From Apodemus sylvaticus (taxonomy: Eukaryota > Chordata > Mammalia > Rodentia > Muridae): a DNA stretch of 64,000 bases. Below the pieces are notes generated by a model, which saw nothing but the letters and a program-made list of their open reading frames with translations, searched no databases and was not told where the DNA came from. How positions within the stretch are numbered: position 1 is the stretch's first letter; each line of letters begins with the position of its first letter. The stretch spans positions 172,957,578 through 173,021,577 of the forward strand of contig NC_067472.1 in the NCBI RefSeq assembly GCF_947179515.1, written 5' to 3'. Shown here in pieces: positions 1 to 10,980 of this stretch. Made by a program: the position numbers and the translations under genes.

Positions 1-129
1 ACTGGCTTTCTCATAATGTATTTCTCAACCTGCTTCGTTATACAATTCATGATTACCAGCCTCAGAATGGATTCATTCACAATGGGTAACACTACAGTTT
101 ATCCTACAAAATATCCACTCTCATGGGGA

Positions 130-400
130 TATTTTCTTAGTTGATGGTTCCCTCCTTTTTGATGAATTTAGCAGGTCTCAAGTTGATACAAAACTTTGCA
201 GCATATTTAGTTTACATTTCTTCATTGCTGTTCATTATTGGAGGAAGTCTGTACAGGTACTCCAATAGGGTACGAGCCTGCACACAGGAGTTGATCCACT
301 GGCCAAGGATCAATACTGTTTACTGGTTTGCTTACTGTGGCTTGCTAAGTCTGCTTTCTTTCTTTTAAGGCTGATTCCTTATACAAAGGAAGTTTATTAA
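130..400. repeat. Probable rodent interspersed repeat, family not assigned
   Basis: The minus-strand reading resembles a sequence block that recurs widely in rodent genomes (a stretch about a short spacer and nearby AATAAA-like context). I recognise it as repetitive but cannot name the family. The 75-codon frame here has no recognisable domain and I do not treat it as a gene. The rest of 1-800 shows nothing I can assign. Confidence 0.3.
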
Positions 401-819
401 GAAATATAGTGTATTATATAAAGTTTGCAAGGGAAAATGTGACAATCAGCAGAAATCCATCATACATGAGGAAAAGTTATCAGGAAATTAATCAAGAAAT
501 GTTGCACAAAGGGAACTCAGGATATCTCCAGTGCTCAGAGACACAGTGGCCTTGGGACAAATAACTGAAGCCCTTCAGTAGGGGGATGAAATGAGTTTCC
601 AAGATCCAAAAATCACAACTTCCTTAAAGCCCAAGGTCCAGGCCATTACTGGCCTTGCTAAGCATATTCCTGGTTTTAGACAAGGAATTATATCTCTATT
701 CCTGGGGTCAGAACCCCAGGAAAAGTCTCTCCTAAGGCAAAGACACTAAACTATTACATTCTTTGCCAAATCAGTTCCTCCTCCTTACCCTAGAGCCCCA
801 GAGAAAGCCTTGGATTGGT

Positions 820-1045
820 ATATCTCACAAAACATCTGCTTTCTTATGGAAACCAGGACCACATTTGCCGTAGTAGAACTCTACCCACAATGGTCTGGGC
901 CCTCCCACATCAAGGAATGTTTAAGAAAATACCCTACAGTCCTGCCTTTTGCTGATCTTATTGAAGCAATTACTCAATTGAGTCTTCCTTTTCTCCGGTG
1001 ACTCTAGTTTCTGGAAAGTTGACATAAAACTAACCAGCACAACAA
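820..1045 (+). repeat. Probable rodent interspersed repeat ending in a 'gttgacataaaactaacc' motif
   Basis: The block ends in a motif (about 1,017-1,036) that I recognise as the end of a common dispersed rodent sequence. No coding potential is credible. The AT-rich DNA from 1,045 to 2,140 that follows contains short random frames only and nothing I can identify. Confidence 0.3.
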
Positions 1046-2147
1046 AAAATATGAGATAAAAATCTATAAATGTTTTAGACAATATGAAAATATTATAAAA
1101 TTGATAATAATAGTTTAATAAAAGTATAGGATAATGAAAACTCAAAAAATAATCTTAACAATAGGTTACTTGAAAGATTCTTATTGGAATAATAACACTA
1201 ACAACATGCAGAAAAATCTGGAGAAATGGTCAGAATTCTGAACAATTTCTTGTATTATTTCTAAATGTTTACCACATCAGATAACTTACATTGTAATTTA
1301 GAGAATACTTTATGAATTATTTTCTTATTCAATTGGAGTAGATAAAATTAAAACATCATACAATTCAATAATTTCTTAATCTCTTAATTTAAAAGAAAAT
1401 TAACCTACAAAGTTCTAAATATTTTCTACATCTATTTCTGTAATCTATATCTATTTCTGAAAGTGATAGTTTGAGATACGTGGTAGAAAATATCCACAGT
1501 GCTGATAATGACTTCTATCATCACTCACCTAAGCAAAACAAGGCAAAATCTCATAAATCAGAGTGAGTGGTACACACTAGAAGGGCTGCTTGTGTTTCTC
1601 TTTCCTCCTGTGCAGGAAATTACCTTTGTATATCAAAGCTTCTTTATTAATTATCCAAAGAAAAGGGAAGCTAGAAAGCACAACCCAAGGGCCAGTTAAA
1701 TAATAAAGTGTAGATGACAAAATATCAGAGAATACACTAAAGCAAACACCACAGTTGTACATCTCAAATAAATGAATACAATCCCATTAACTGATAGACT
1801 TCCAGCAAAGGATTTAAAGAATATTCAATGACCATTCTGACTGTGTAAGTAACAAAGTTCAGAGAGCTGCAATTCATGGAAGTAGAGACCTCAATTATAA
1901 TGCCACAGGCAAGAGTGGAAAAATGGGCTCATGATAAAGATACACTTAGGGATAGAACTATTTTCACTGGGAATACACAGAATGGTAAATTAGACAAAGC
2001 AACTTTGCATCACTTTCAGACACCAAAAATATGTCCTAGAAAACTTGCAGGAGCTACATTTTTTATTGTTTTACTTGTGAAAATACAGTACAAATGTAAC
2101 TGTATATAGAAAAACTGTCTGGGAATTGTATGAGACAAGTTTGTTGT

Positions 2148-2308
2148 TGGACCGTGGTGGCACACACTTTTAATCAAGCCCAGCACTGGGGAGGCAGAGG
2201 CAGGCAGGTTTCTGAGTTTGAGGTCAGCCTGGTCTACATAGTGAGTTCGAGGACAGCCAGGGCTACACAGAAAAACCCTGTCTTAAAAAAAAAAACTAAA
2301 AAAAAACT
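2148..2308 (+). repeat. B1 SINE (7SL-derived)
   Basis: The body matches the B1 order: a 'gtggtggcacacac' start, 'gaggcagaggcaggc', 'gaggtcagcctggtctac', 'gaggacagccagggctacac' and a 3' A-rich tail from about 2,284. The first few bases of the consensus are missing, so it is slightly 5'-truncated. The 66-codon frame across it is an artefact of the SINE. The stretch from 2,310 to 2,768 holds nothing recognisable. Confidence 0.9.
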
Positions 2309-2768
2309 TAAATCAATACATGATTGTTAATATATTATAGTGAAAATACTCTTTTCCAGTAATGCATCACTTTGATTTTATTTTTGACTATATAAAAATT
2401 GACTATAAAAATGAATAATTTTATAGGATAAAATTCTGTCAGTTATCATGCATAAGCCAGCTACTTATGGCTCATGGGTCAGAAAGTAGTGTCTTTCCAC
2501 ATATGGGCCTGTTGCTAAATGATGTACAAACTACCACATACATTGGTGCCTGGGCTGCTGAAAGTAGAGAAAAGAGGAAAATGAGAGGAAGAATAGGTCT
2601 TAATTATAATGAAATTGGATGATATATACCCTGCATCCAGTGTTCTCAGGCTGCTAGGCATATAACACATATCTGTGATGTCATTTAAGATGTGATCTTT
2701 AAGCAATTGTGTCTACCATGAATTAGATCATTGAGATATGAATTATGGCATGTAGATATAAAATCTGG

Positions 2769-2853
2769 GGGGCTGGAGAGATGGCTTAGAGGTTAACAGC
2801 ATTGACTGCTCTTCCAAACGTCCTGTGTTCAAATCCCAGCAACCAGCAATTAC
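2769..2853 (+). repeat. B2 SINE 5' part (tRNA-derived head)
   Basis: The sequence 'ggggctggagagatggctta' and the following internal promoter boxes are the tRNA-derived head of a B2 element. The copy is cut at about 2,853, where an uninterrupted GAA repeat begins, so the B2 3' half is absent. Confidence 0.85.
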
Positions 2854-2854
2854 A

Positions 2855-2960
2855 TGAAGAAGAAGAAGAAGAAGAAGAAGAAGAAGAAGAAGAAGAAGAA
2901 GAAGAAGAAGAAGAAGAAGAAGAAGAAGAAGAAGAAGAAGAAGAAGAAGAAGAAGAAGAG
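2855..2960 (+). repeat. (GAA)n microsatellite, about 35 uninterrupted triplets
   Basis: A pure GAA/TTC triplet tract of about 105 bp lies directly between two SINE fragments. It generates long poly-Glu, poly-Leu and poly-Ser frames on both strands that are not genes. Long purine-only GAA tracts can form triplex structures and are length-unstable; that is general knowledge, not shown here. Confidence 0.97.
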
Positions 2961-2964
2961 AAAC

Positions 2965-3155
2965 AGGCTGATATCTTAGTTCCAGGCCAGCCAGGGCCAC
3001 AACCTGGCAAGATGGCTCAGCAGGTACAAAGATGCGTGCTGTCAACCCACATGATATGAGCTTAAAACCCAAACCTCACAGTGGACTCAATTCCCACAAT
3101 TTGTCCTCTGAAATGTACAAATCATACCACACAAAATAAAATATAAAAAGTTAAA
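2965..3155 (+). repeat. tRNA-derived SINE fragment (B2/B3-like)
   Basis: 'aagatggctcagcaggtaca' followed by 'ttgtcctctgaaatgtacaaa' and an A-rich tail with 'aaaataaaatataaaaag' matches the layout of a tRNA-derived rodent SINE. The family assignment is uncertain. From 3,160 to about 4,050 I see only AT-rich unassigned DNA with one short poly-A run at about 3,739-3,756. Confidence 0.6.
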
Positions 3156-4285
3156 AATTAAGATATAAAATTTTGGATCTATGGCCATCTTTGCTGTGTT
3201 AGTCTCAAATTATATATTTGTCAAGACCCCAAATATCTCATGAGTTGTTCCTTCTGAACATTCCTTCATTTTTGTTTTACTTAGCACTCCACCTAGGATT
3301 TAACAATGACACAGAGTTGTCACACTGAGCACAATACACATTCATAAGTATGTTTTCTTTCTTTTTATCCATTTTCTTCCTACTGATTTTCTCATATGTT
3401 CACAGACATTTACAAGCTCTATTTTTCTATTTCATGGTATTTTTTCATTGATCCATAGAGATTCCCGATATATGCTTTGGGTAGGCACACTCTATTTCCT
3501 CTATGAAGGGAAAGAACTTAATTCTTCCCTTTACTTTCTGAAGAAATCAGACTATTCTGAAGCTGTTTCTTAAATTCTGAAGCAAATTTCAGAAAAGCTT
3601 AAAACTGCCTCAAGTGGGGATCATCTCAGATAGAGTATTTTGTGAGCACATACATATGAAGGAGGAAAATCGCTATCAACACAAATGGTAAGCAGATAAC
3701 CTTTTAAAATTTGTCTGAGAGTAAAAAAGTTTAGGACCAAAAAAAAAAAAAAAAAAGCTCAATGATATGAAATCAGGAAATATAAACAAAAAGCTAGCTA
3801 GAACAGAAATTGCTTGCAAATTTTAATTTTTGCAGTTCTATTCAGAAATCAGCTGGGTGTAACATAGTCAGCACTTGTCACTCTCACAACATTCTAGGCA
3901 CACATGAGTGTCTTCACTCAATTACATCATCTCTTCGTTCAGGAGCACATCTGGCCTTCAAGGAAACCCAGCAGTTCAAGGTCATAATTAGATTAACTTA
4001 TCCATACTCTGAAATCCTAACATGGAAAATATCCAAATTATCTGGTGTCATATACATGATAAACAAAAGATTGTGGATATTAAATAACAACAGGGAAAGC
4101 AAAATGAACAACAACAAAATCATAACTTTCCCTTCTAAAGATGAAGAGAAGTACACAAGAAAATATACTTTAAGAGATTTGAGAATGGAAGAGCAGGATT
4201 TTGAAAAAAACTAAAGGAAGTTTTAACCCCTATATTTACTAAGACATAAGAATTCTGAATTCTTAGAATGAATAATTGTACTCAC

Positions 4286-4494
4286 TGTATATGAAGATCT
4301 TGAAAACTGTATGGCACATATTTATCAGGAACTTTGTTGCCTGTGTATACAATATGAAGAGGGAAAATTGCACCAATTGTCACATCTCCATTGTGGTAAA
4401 AATAATCATTGCTTGTTACATAGCATTCATTGTCTCTAAAGGCACACACAAAACTGAGAATATACAGGAGCCCCAAAATAAAAATCCAGAACAT
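4286..4494 (-). pseudogene. Vmn2r: Vomeronasal type-2 receptor exon 1 (signal peptide exon), copy A
   Basis: The minus-strand frame starts MFWIFILGLLYILSFVCAF, a good signal peptide, followed by a Cys, an aromatic residue and the motif GDVTIGAIFPLH. That layout (signal peptide, C, then GD-V-IG-FFPL) is what I know from first exons of V2R family C GPCRs, whose extracellular Venus-flytrap domain begins here. The frame reaches ACA|GTGAGT at 4,286/4,285, a strong splice donor, giving 69 codons plus 2 bases. This exon has no internal stop. I could not find exon 2 at lower coordinates, so the gene is probably dead or its next exon lies outside the window. V2Rs act in sensory neurons of the vomeronasal organ. 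The assignment rests on recognition, not on a search. Confidence 0.68.
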
Positions 4495-6002
4495 TCTATT
4501 AACATATATATCTGCTCAGCCAAAAGACTGATGGATACATATCTAATGACGCCCAGGTTGTATATATTTAGTTCACATGTTTGTGAACATTTTGTTCTTC
4601 TGACTGATAATGAGTGCAGCTGTAACATTAATCACCCACAAGTTCTTAATGACTCTTTTTCCACAGATAATCAGAGTTCTGGGACTCTTTCTTCCCTTAG
4701 GCTGTGCATGTGAGGCTCTGTGTTCTATTTAAAAACAAGTCAGAAAATATGCTTTGGATCTTCTACTCTAGCCAGAGGCACCATGATTTCAGCTATGTAG
4801 ACACCAGGAACTAAAGGACCAACTTCCTTACTGGGCTGTTTTGACCAAGTTTGAAACTTTTAATACAAGTTTGACTGAGGAAATCATGCTACCTCAGAGG
4901 TTGCAATGGTAGATGAATTGGAAGAAGGCCTGAAAATGTACATGATATTCATGCACAGGACAAAACAGTGGGCCATTCTGTCACAATCAAAAGACAACTT
5001 TTGGATTTTATTCTTCCTATTTACTGTTTCTTATCTCAGAATTTTCTTCTATGATATATTTTATCTGCAGAAAATAATGATGTCTGCACAGCAATTTATT
5101 TCTTATTTTGGAAAAGCTAATAGTCCTGCTACATTTCTCACTTTCAAATTACCTATTTAATTTCAATAAAAAAACAATTTAACTGTTTATTTTTTGGTGT
5201 GAACTGTAGCACAGGAAGAACATGGATGAATTTTCCAAGCAGATTCTTTGTTGGCAGATAATCATAATACTTAAATACATGGGATTGAGGAATTGTCCTG
5301 GAAACAGGACCTGGCATCTATAAAATCTCTTTTGTTCTTAGCATGTTATGACAAAAATCATTATTAAAATGTCTGAAGTGAGTGACTATGAAAATGCAAT
5401 CTCTTCATTACTGACATAGATACCATAATCTGAGAAAAATAAAAAATTCTATTGTTAAGGGTAAACATTTAGAAAATGAATTAGGTAGAGAGCAGAGGAG
5501 ACTGCCTGTGAAGAATGTGGTCATGCCCTGACTTTTAAGGTGAAATTGTGTAGCTCTCATCCTCATGTACACATCTCTAGCAGGAACAGCATATGTTGAC
5601 ATTATGCTTACCCTTATAACTATCAATTTCTATGTTATGAGAGTAAATTCAAAGTTTTAAATTTATACTTCCTCAAAACATCTATTCCTCTGGGTCTCAT
5701 TTAAAACCTCATACAATGACAAAACTTGTAGATACTCCAACTGGCACACCTAAAGAATCTGTAGGCCCACACATGGCACAGAGTCATAGATTGGTGCAAG
5801 ATGCCTTACTAGCATTCTTAAGGTGCTCTATCCACATTTGAGTCCCAGAACCATTTCTCACTATTAGAGGAAAGTTTTTGAAGATTCTTTTTTCTAACTA
5901 TTGAAAGAAAGGGGCTTAAGCCATGAAAAAGAATACCTGAATTCAGACTATATCCTTAAATAGTAGACACTGTAAATCAAGGCCCCATCATTATAGATGA
6001 AA

Positions 6003-6212
6003 TTGTGGCTCAGCATTTAAAGCTACTAGCTGCTCTTGCAGAAGAGTTGGGATCTCTTTCCAGCAATGAAATTGTAGCTCACAGCTATTGGTACCTAAAA
6101 TTTAGGAAATCAAAAGACTACTTCTGGTCTGGAAAGACCACAGGCATGCAAGTATTTCACAACCTTATATGTGGGCATAATTGCAATGCTACAAAATAAA
6201 AATAGTAAATTG
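6003..6212 (+). repeat. Diverged B3/B2-type SINE
   Basis: 'ttgtggctcagcatttaaag' then 'gctgctcttgcagaagagtt', 'cagctattggtacct' and an A-rich end with 'acaaaataaaaatag' follow the B3 order with many substitutions. The 64-codon frame within it is incidental. Confidence 0.6.
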
Positions 6213-6919
6213 CTCAAATCTTTCCAAAGCTGCTTTGAATTGCCCCATTCTGAACAATGTAAACACTTCTAATGAAAGATCAAAGTTTATTTTGGAAAAA
6301 ATTGCCATCCCCTCAAAAAAAGCACGACCCAAACATTTGTATATTCCAATGCAGAAATGACATTATTATGTTTTAACTAAAAATAAAAAAAAAATTGTAT
6401 ACATGAAAAACCAAAGTAAGAATTTACCTACCAAAATTAAAAATCCCATGGAAATGATACAAGGAGACTAATAGGAAGAAATTACAAAGAATTTAATAGA
6501 GTGACTTTAAATATAGTACAAAGTAAAGGACAATTAAATAGGAAATTCAAACTTTGATATGAACATATAAGAATTTTTCAAGAAAACCCAACTGAATCTA
6601 TTCCCAAAGGGAAAACCTAATAAAGCAAATACAAACCTCAGTGTAATGCCACTCTAACAACATTGATGTTATAAACAGAAAGTTGAGGACAGAAGACCAA
6701 GTAAGGGTGAACTGGATCACCCAGTAACAGGCATTGAGAAACTCAAAACTGTATATGAAGGGAGCATGATAGAGTTTGGGCATACAAAGAAAAGACCAAA
6801 TCTCATAATTATGATCAGCACAAGAGGAGAAGAAAAATTGGCAGACTGCATAACTGCCTCCAGTAATGGTATAGACTAATCTCAGAAATGCCAGGGTTAC
6901 ATTGGCACAAGGGGAAATT

Positions 6920-8870
6920 TCCTATACAGAATTCCATTGTCTCATGCTCTGTGATCAAGATCTGATAAATGGGACCTCATGAAACTGGAAAGCTTCTGTG
7001 AGGCAAAGGATGTAGTCCATACGACAAATTAGCACCCTATAGATTGTGGAAAAAGCTTTACTAACTATACATCCAATAGAGAGCTAATATCCGAAATATA
7101 TAAAGAACTCAAGAAACTAACCACCAAAAATCCAAACAACCCAATCAAAGAATGAGTTATATAAATAACTAAGAATTCACAACAGGGACTCTTTAATGGC
7201 TAAGGAATACCTAATGAAAATTTCAAAGGCCTTAGTGGTCAGAGAAATTCAAATCAAAATGACAAAGCCAAGATTCCACCTTATACGAGTTAGAATGGCT
7301 AAGATCAAAACCTCAGGTGACAGCACATGTGGCCAAGAATGTGTAGAAAAAGAAATACCCGTTCACTGCTGGTTTTATTGCAAATTAGTACACCCACTCT
7401 GGAAATCTATCTGAACGTTCCTCAGAAAATTGGAGATATATCTACCTACAGACCAAGCTATATCACTTTGTGGAATATACCCAAAGATGTCCCACCATAG
7501 TGGAACATGTCCCGCAAGGGCACATGTTCCACTATGTTCATAGTGGCCTTGTTTGTGTTAGCCAAAAGCTAGAAACACAACAGATGTTCCAAGACAGAAG
7601 AATGGGTACAGAAAATGTGATTCATTTACACAGTGGAATACTACTCAAGCTATTAAGAATGAGGGCATTCTGAGTTTTATAGGCAAATGGATGGAACTAG
7701 AAAATATCATCCTGAGTGAGGTAACTCAGACCCAAAACGACATGCATGGTATGTACTTACTAAGTGGATATTAGCCAAAAATGTGCAGAATACTGAAGAT
7801 ACAGTCCACAGAACTCAGAAAGGTTAACAAATTGAAGGGCTCAAGTGAGGATGCTTTAGTCCCACTTGCGAGGGAAAAGAAAACAATGACTGGAGTGGTG
7901 GAAGGGAGAAAAGTACATGTGTGGGAAAGAGGACCAGGAGTGGAAGACGAGTACATGATTTGGTATTGGGGGGCGGGGGTAGGAGGGAAAGGACTGAAGT
8001 CCTGAGGGACAGCCGAAATAATGGAAACAGGGAAACACAGGAGGTTTAAGGTGGGGAATCCTGCAGAATATACAAGAAACCTGGGAGGAGAGAGATGTTC
8101 AGGATTCATAGGGAGGGGCCTCAGATGAAGTTCCCTCCAGTGGAGGGAAGGAACTTGTTAAGCTCATGACCCACAGAAAGACACAGCATCAAGTGTCCTG
8201 TGGTTGCCACACTACAGTCAAAACTCTTACCCATAATTGTTCCTATCTGAAAGAACTACAGGGACAAAAGGGAGAAGAACTTGAGAAAAATTAGGTCCAG
8301 TTACAGACTCAAAGTGATTTCCAGCTCAAGGTTAGACTCTAAGGCCTGGCAGTCACAGAAAAGACTTTACTGAATCTGCCCTCTGAAAGACCCATCAAGC
8401 AGCTAAGAGTCAGACACAGATAATTATACCCAACCAATGGGCAGAAGTTACTGTATCCTTTGGTTGAATTAGAGAAAACCTGGAAGAAGCTGAGGAGGAG
8501 GGTGATTCTCTAGGAGGATTAGCTGTTTCAATTTAGCTGGACCCCTGAGGTCTCTTAGACACTGGACCAACAACTAGGCAGCATACACCAGCTGTTATGA
8601 GGTCTCCAACACATATACAGCGTAGGACTGCTGAGTCTGCGTTCAGTCAGAGAACCCTGACTGCACCTAAAACTCAAGAGACTGGAGGCCCCAGGCAGTG
8701 GAGAGGTCTGGTGCAGTAGGGAGTGGTTGTTGGGACATCCTTGTGGAGACAGGGGTTGAGGGGAAGGAGGTATGGGATGTGGAACAGTCAGAGGGTGGAC
8801 TGGGAGGAGGATAAAATCTGGAATGTAAAAAGAAGATTAGATAAAACTAAAAAATAAAAAATAAAAGAAA
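6920..8870 (+). mobile_element. LINE-1 3' end (ORF2 C-terminus and 3' UTR), old
   Basis: The segment 6,960-7,775 encodes the degenerate ORF2 C-terminal region. Recognisable pieces include GLISEIYKELK-like spacing, RFHLIRVRMAKIK, the Cys-rich HCW patch, and an ending equivalent to LISGY. It is followed by a GA-rich 3' UTR and 'aaaaataaaaaataaaag' at about 8,860. Several stops and frameshifts break ORF2. The copy is 5'-truncated. ORF2 C-termini of this type belong to reverse-transcriptase-encoding retrotransposons; this copy cannot be active. Confidence 0.88.
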
Positions 8871-8954
8871 TGCCAGAGTTAACAGACATATGCCATGTGG
8901 ATATAACAGAAAGGAGGAAACTGTTAAAACACTGAAAAGGACCAAAAGCTGAAG

Positions 8955-9625
8955 AAGTACAAATGATTGTGGACTGGCGAGAATGACCTTGTGAAAATGT
9001 CTATCTTACAAAAAGCAGGTTATGTATTCAATGTAATCTCCACAAAATGAGTGGAGCAGAGACTGAAAGAAAGGCCTCCCAGAGACTGCCCCACTTAGGG
9101 ATCCATCCCATTTTCAGACACCTAACCTGGACCCTATTGCTGATGTTTAAGTACTGCATGCTGATAGGAGCCAGGTATGGCTACCTTCTGAGAGGCTCTG
9201 CAAGAGCCTGACCAATACAGATGTGGATGCTTGCAGTCAACCATCTGACTGAGCTCAGGGACCTACCACTTTGGAAGAACAGCAATATCAACCAACCAGA
9301 CCCCTCAAAGCTCTGTCTTGGACTAAATTGCCAACTAAAGAATATACATGGTGGGATCCATGGCTCCAGCTGCATATTTAGCAGAGTTTTGCCTTATTTG
9401 GTATCAATGGGAGGGGAGGCCCTTGGTCCTGTGATGACGCGATGCACCAATGTAGGGTAATGCTATGGCAGTAAGGCAGGAATGGGTGGGTGGGTTTGGG
9501 GACAATCTCATATAAGCAAGGGAAGAGGGGGTTCAGATAAGAGATATGAAGAGTGGAAACTGTCAAGGGGATAACATTTGAAATGTAAATAAATAAAATA
9601 ACCAATAAAAATCTAAAAAAAATAT
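8955..9625 (+). mobile_element. LINE-1 fragment: short ORF2 piece joined to 3' UTR
   Basis: About 90 bp of ORF2 (ending near 9,045) runs straight into an L1 3' UTR. That UTR carries the 'gaagcaggagtgggtggg'-type and 'atttgaaatgtaaataa' end motifs, and the A-rich terminus is at 9,585-9,625. The join implies an internal deletion of most of ORF2. No complete frame remains. Confidence 0.8.
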
Positions 9626-9639
9626 ACTGCTAGAGGCAT

Positions 9640-10980
9640 CTCAATTACCTGTTCAACATTAAATTCAAGATTTATCATATTAAAAACAGTATGGCACTGT
9701 CTAAAATTGAACTCACTGGCAGATGAATTAGAACTGAGGACACACACAAAAATTATACTTCTACGGTCATATCTTTGACAAATGATATGACATCCTTGCA
9801 CAAAGCTCAAGTCCAAGTAGATCAAGGACTTCAAAATAAAACCAGGTACATGGAATCTAATAGAAGAAACTGTGGGAAAGAGCCTTGAACTCATTGGCTC
9901 CGGGAAAGATTTCTTAAACTGAACCCCTGTAGCTTAGGCTGTAAGATCAAGAATTGATGAATGGGACCTCAGGAAACTGGAAGGCTTCTGTAAGGCAATG
10001 GGCATAGGCAATAGGACAAATCAGCAACCTACAAATTTGGAAAAAAATTTAACTAACCCCACATCCCATAGAGGGCTAATATCCAAAATATATAAAGAAC
10101 TCAAGAAGATAACCACCTAAAAAAACCATACAACACTATAAAATGGTGTATAGAACTAAACAAAGAATTCATGACAGAGGAATCTTGAGTGGCTGAGAAG
10201 CATTTAGAGAAATTTCCAAAGTCCTTACTGATCATGGAAATGCAAATCAAAATGACCCTGAGATAACACCTTACACAACAGCTAAGATCAAAACCTGAGG
10301 TGATGGCACATGTTGGCAAGGATGCGGAGAAAATGGAACACTCCTCCATTGTTGTTGGGATTGCACACTGGCACAACCACTCTGGAAATTAATCTGGAGT
10401 TTCCTCAGTAAATTTGAAATAAATCTACCTGTAGACCCAGTTATACCACTCTTAGGCATGTATCCAAAAGATGCCCTACCATGCCACAATGACACTTGAT
10501 CCCCTATGTTCATAGTGTCCTAAATTCTGATAACCAAAAACTGGAAACAACCCAAATATCCCACAACAGAAGGATGGGTACAGAAAATATAGTTCATTTA
10601 CTCAATGGAATTCTCAGCTACTAAGAACAAGGATATCCTGAATTTTGCAGGCAAATGTATGGAACTAGAAAATATCATCCTGAGTGAGGTAATTCAGATC
10701 CAAAAGAACATGCATGGTATGTACTCACTAATAAGTATATATTGATCAAAAAATACAGAATACCCAGGATAAAATCCACAGAACTCCAAAAGGTTAACAA
10801 GCCAAAGGGTTAAAATAAGGATACCTTAGTCCTACTTGGGAAGGAGAAGAAAGCAACCTTGGGGGAAAAAGAGAGGGAGGAACATTGGTGGGAAAGGGAA
10901 CAGGGAGGGGATGGGGGAAACATGACCAGGTACTGGGGGTTGGGGAAAATGACTGAAGTCCTGAGAGACAGCCAAAAATC
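9640..10980 (+). mobile_element. LINE-1 ORF2 3' part, first unit of a tandem pair
   Basis: This unit carries the ORF2 C-terminal region with several stops, then the start of the 3' UTR to about 10,975. At 10,981 the sequence restarts with the same segment that begins at about 9,715. Both units share 'gacatccttgcacaaagctc', 'gggctaatatccaaaatata' and 'aatatcatcctgagtgaggt'. This is a direct duplication of about 1.27 kb. Confidence 0.8.

Larger units (their letters stand above)
4050..6850 (-). other. Paralogous block A: V2R exon 1 with upstream region
   Basis: This stretch aligns by eye, with many small indels, to 20,690-22,620. Shared landmarks include 'gaagttttaa' before the exon, 'attcttagaatgaat', the exon itself, a conserved patch about 'ttaaaaacaag' upstream of the exon (about 4,730), and a distal match about 'ggatcacc(c/t)agt(a/g)acaggca' near 6,714 and 22,482. 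The match shows an old segmental duplication of a V2R-like gene start. A B3-type SINE at 6,003-6,212 is present in block A only. Confidence 0.65.

Noticed and set aside
2743..3072. Long frames of poly-Glu, poly-Leu and poly-Ser on both strands
   Set aside because: They arise from the GAA/TTC repeat between SINE fragments. There is no promoter or conserved flank.
3810..4214. 134-codon plus-strand frame
   Set aside because: Low complexity at its end, no domain, and it overlaps the flank of a minus-strand V2R exon block that is not conserved as a frame in the paralogous copy.
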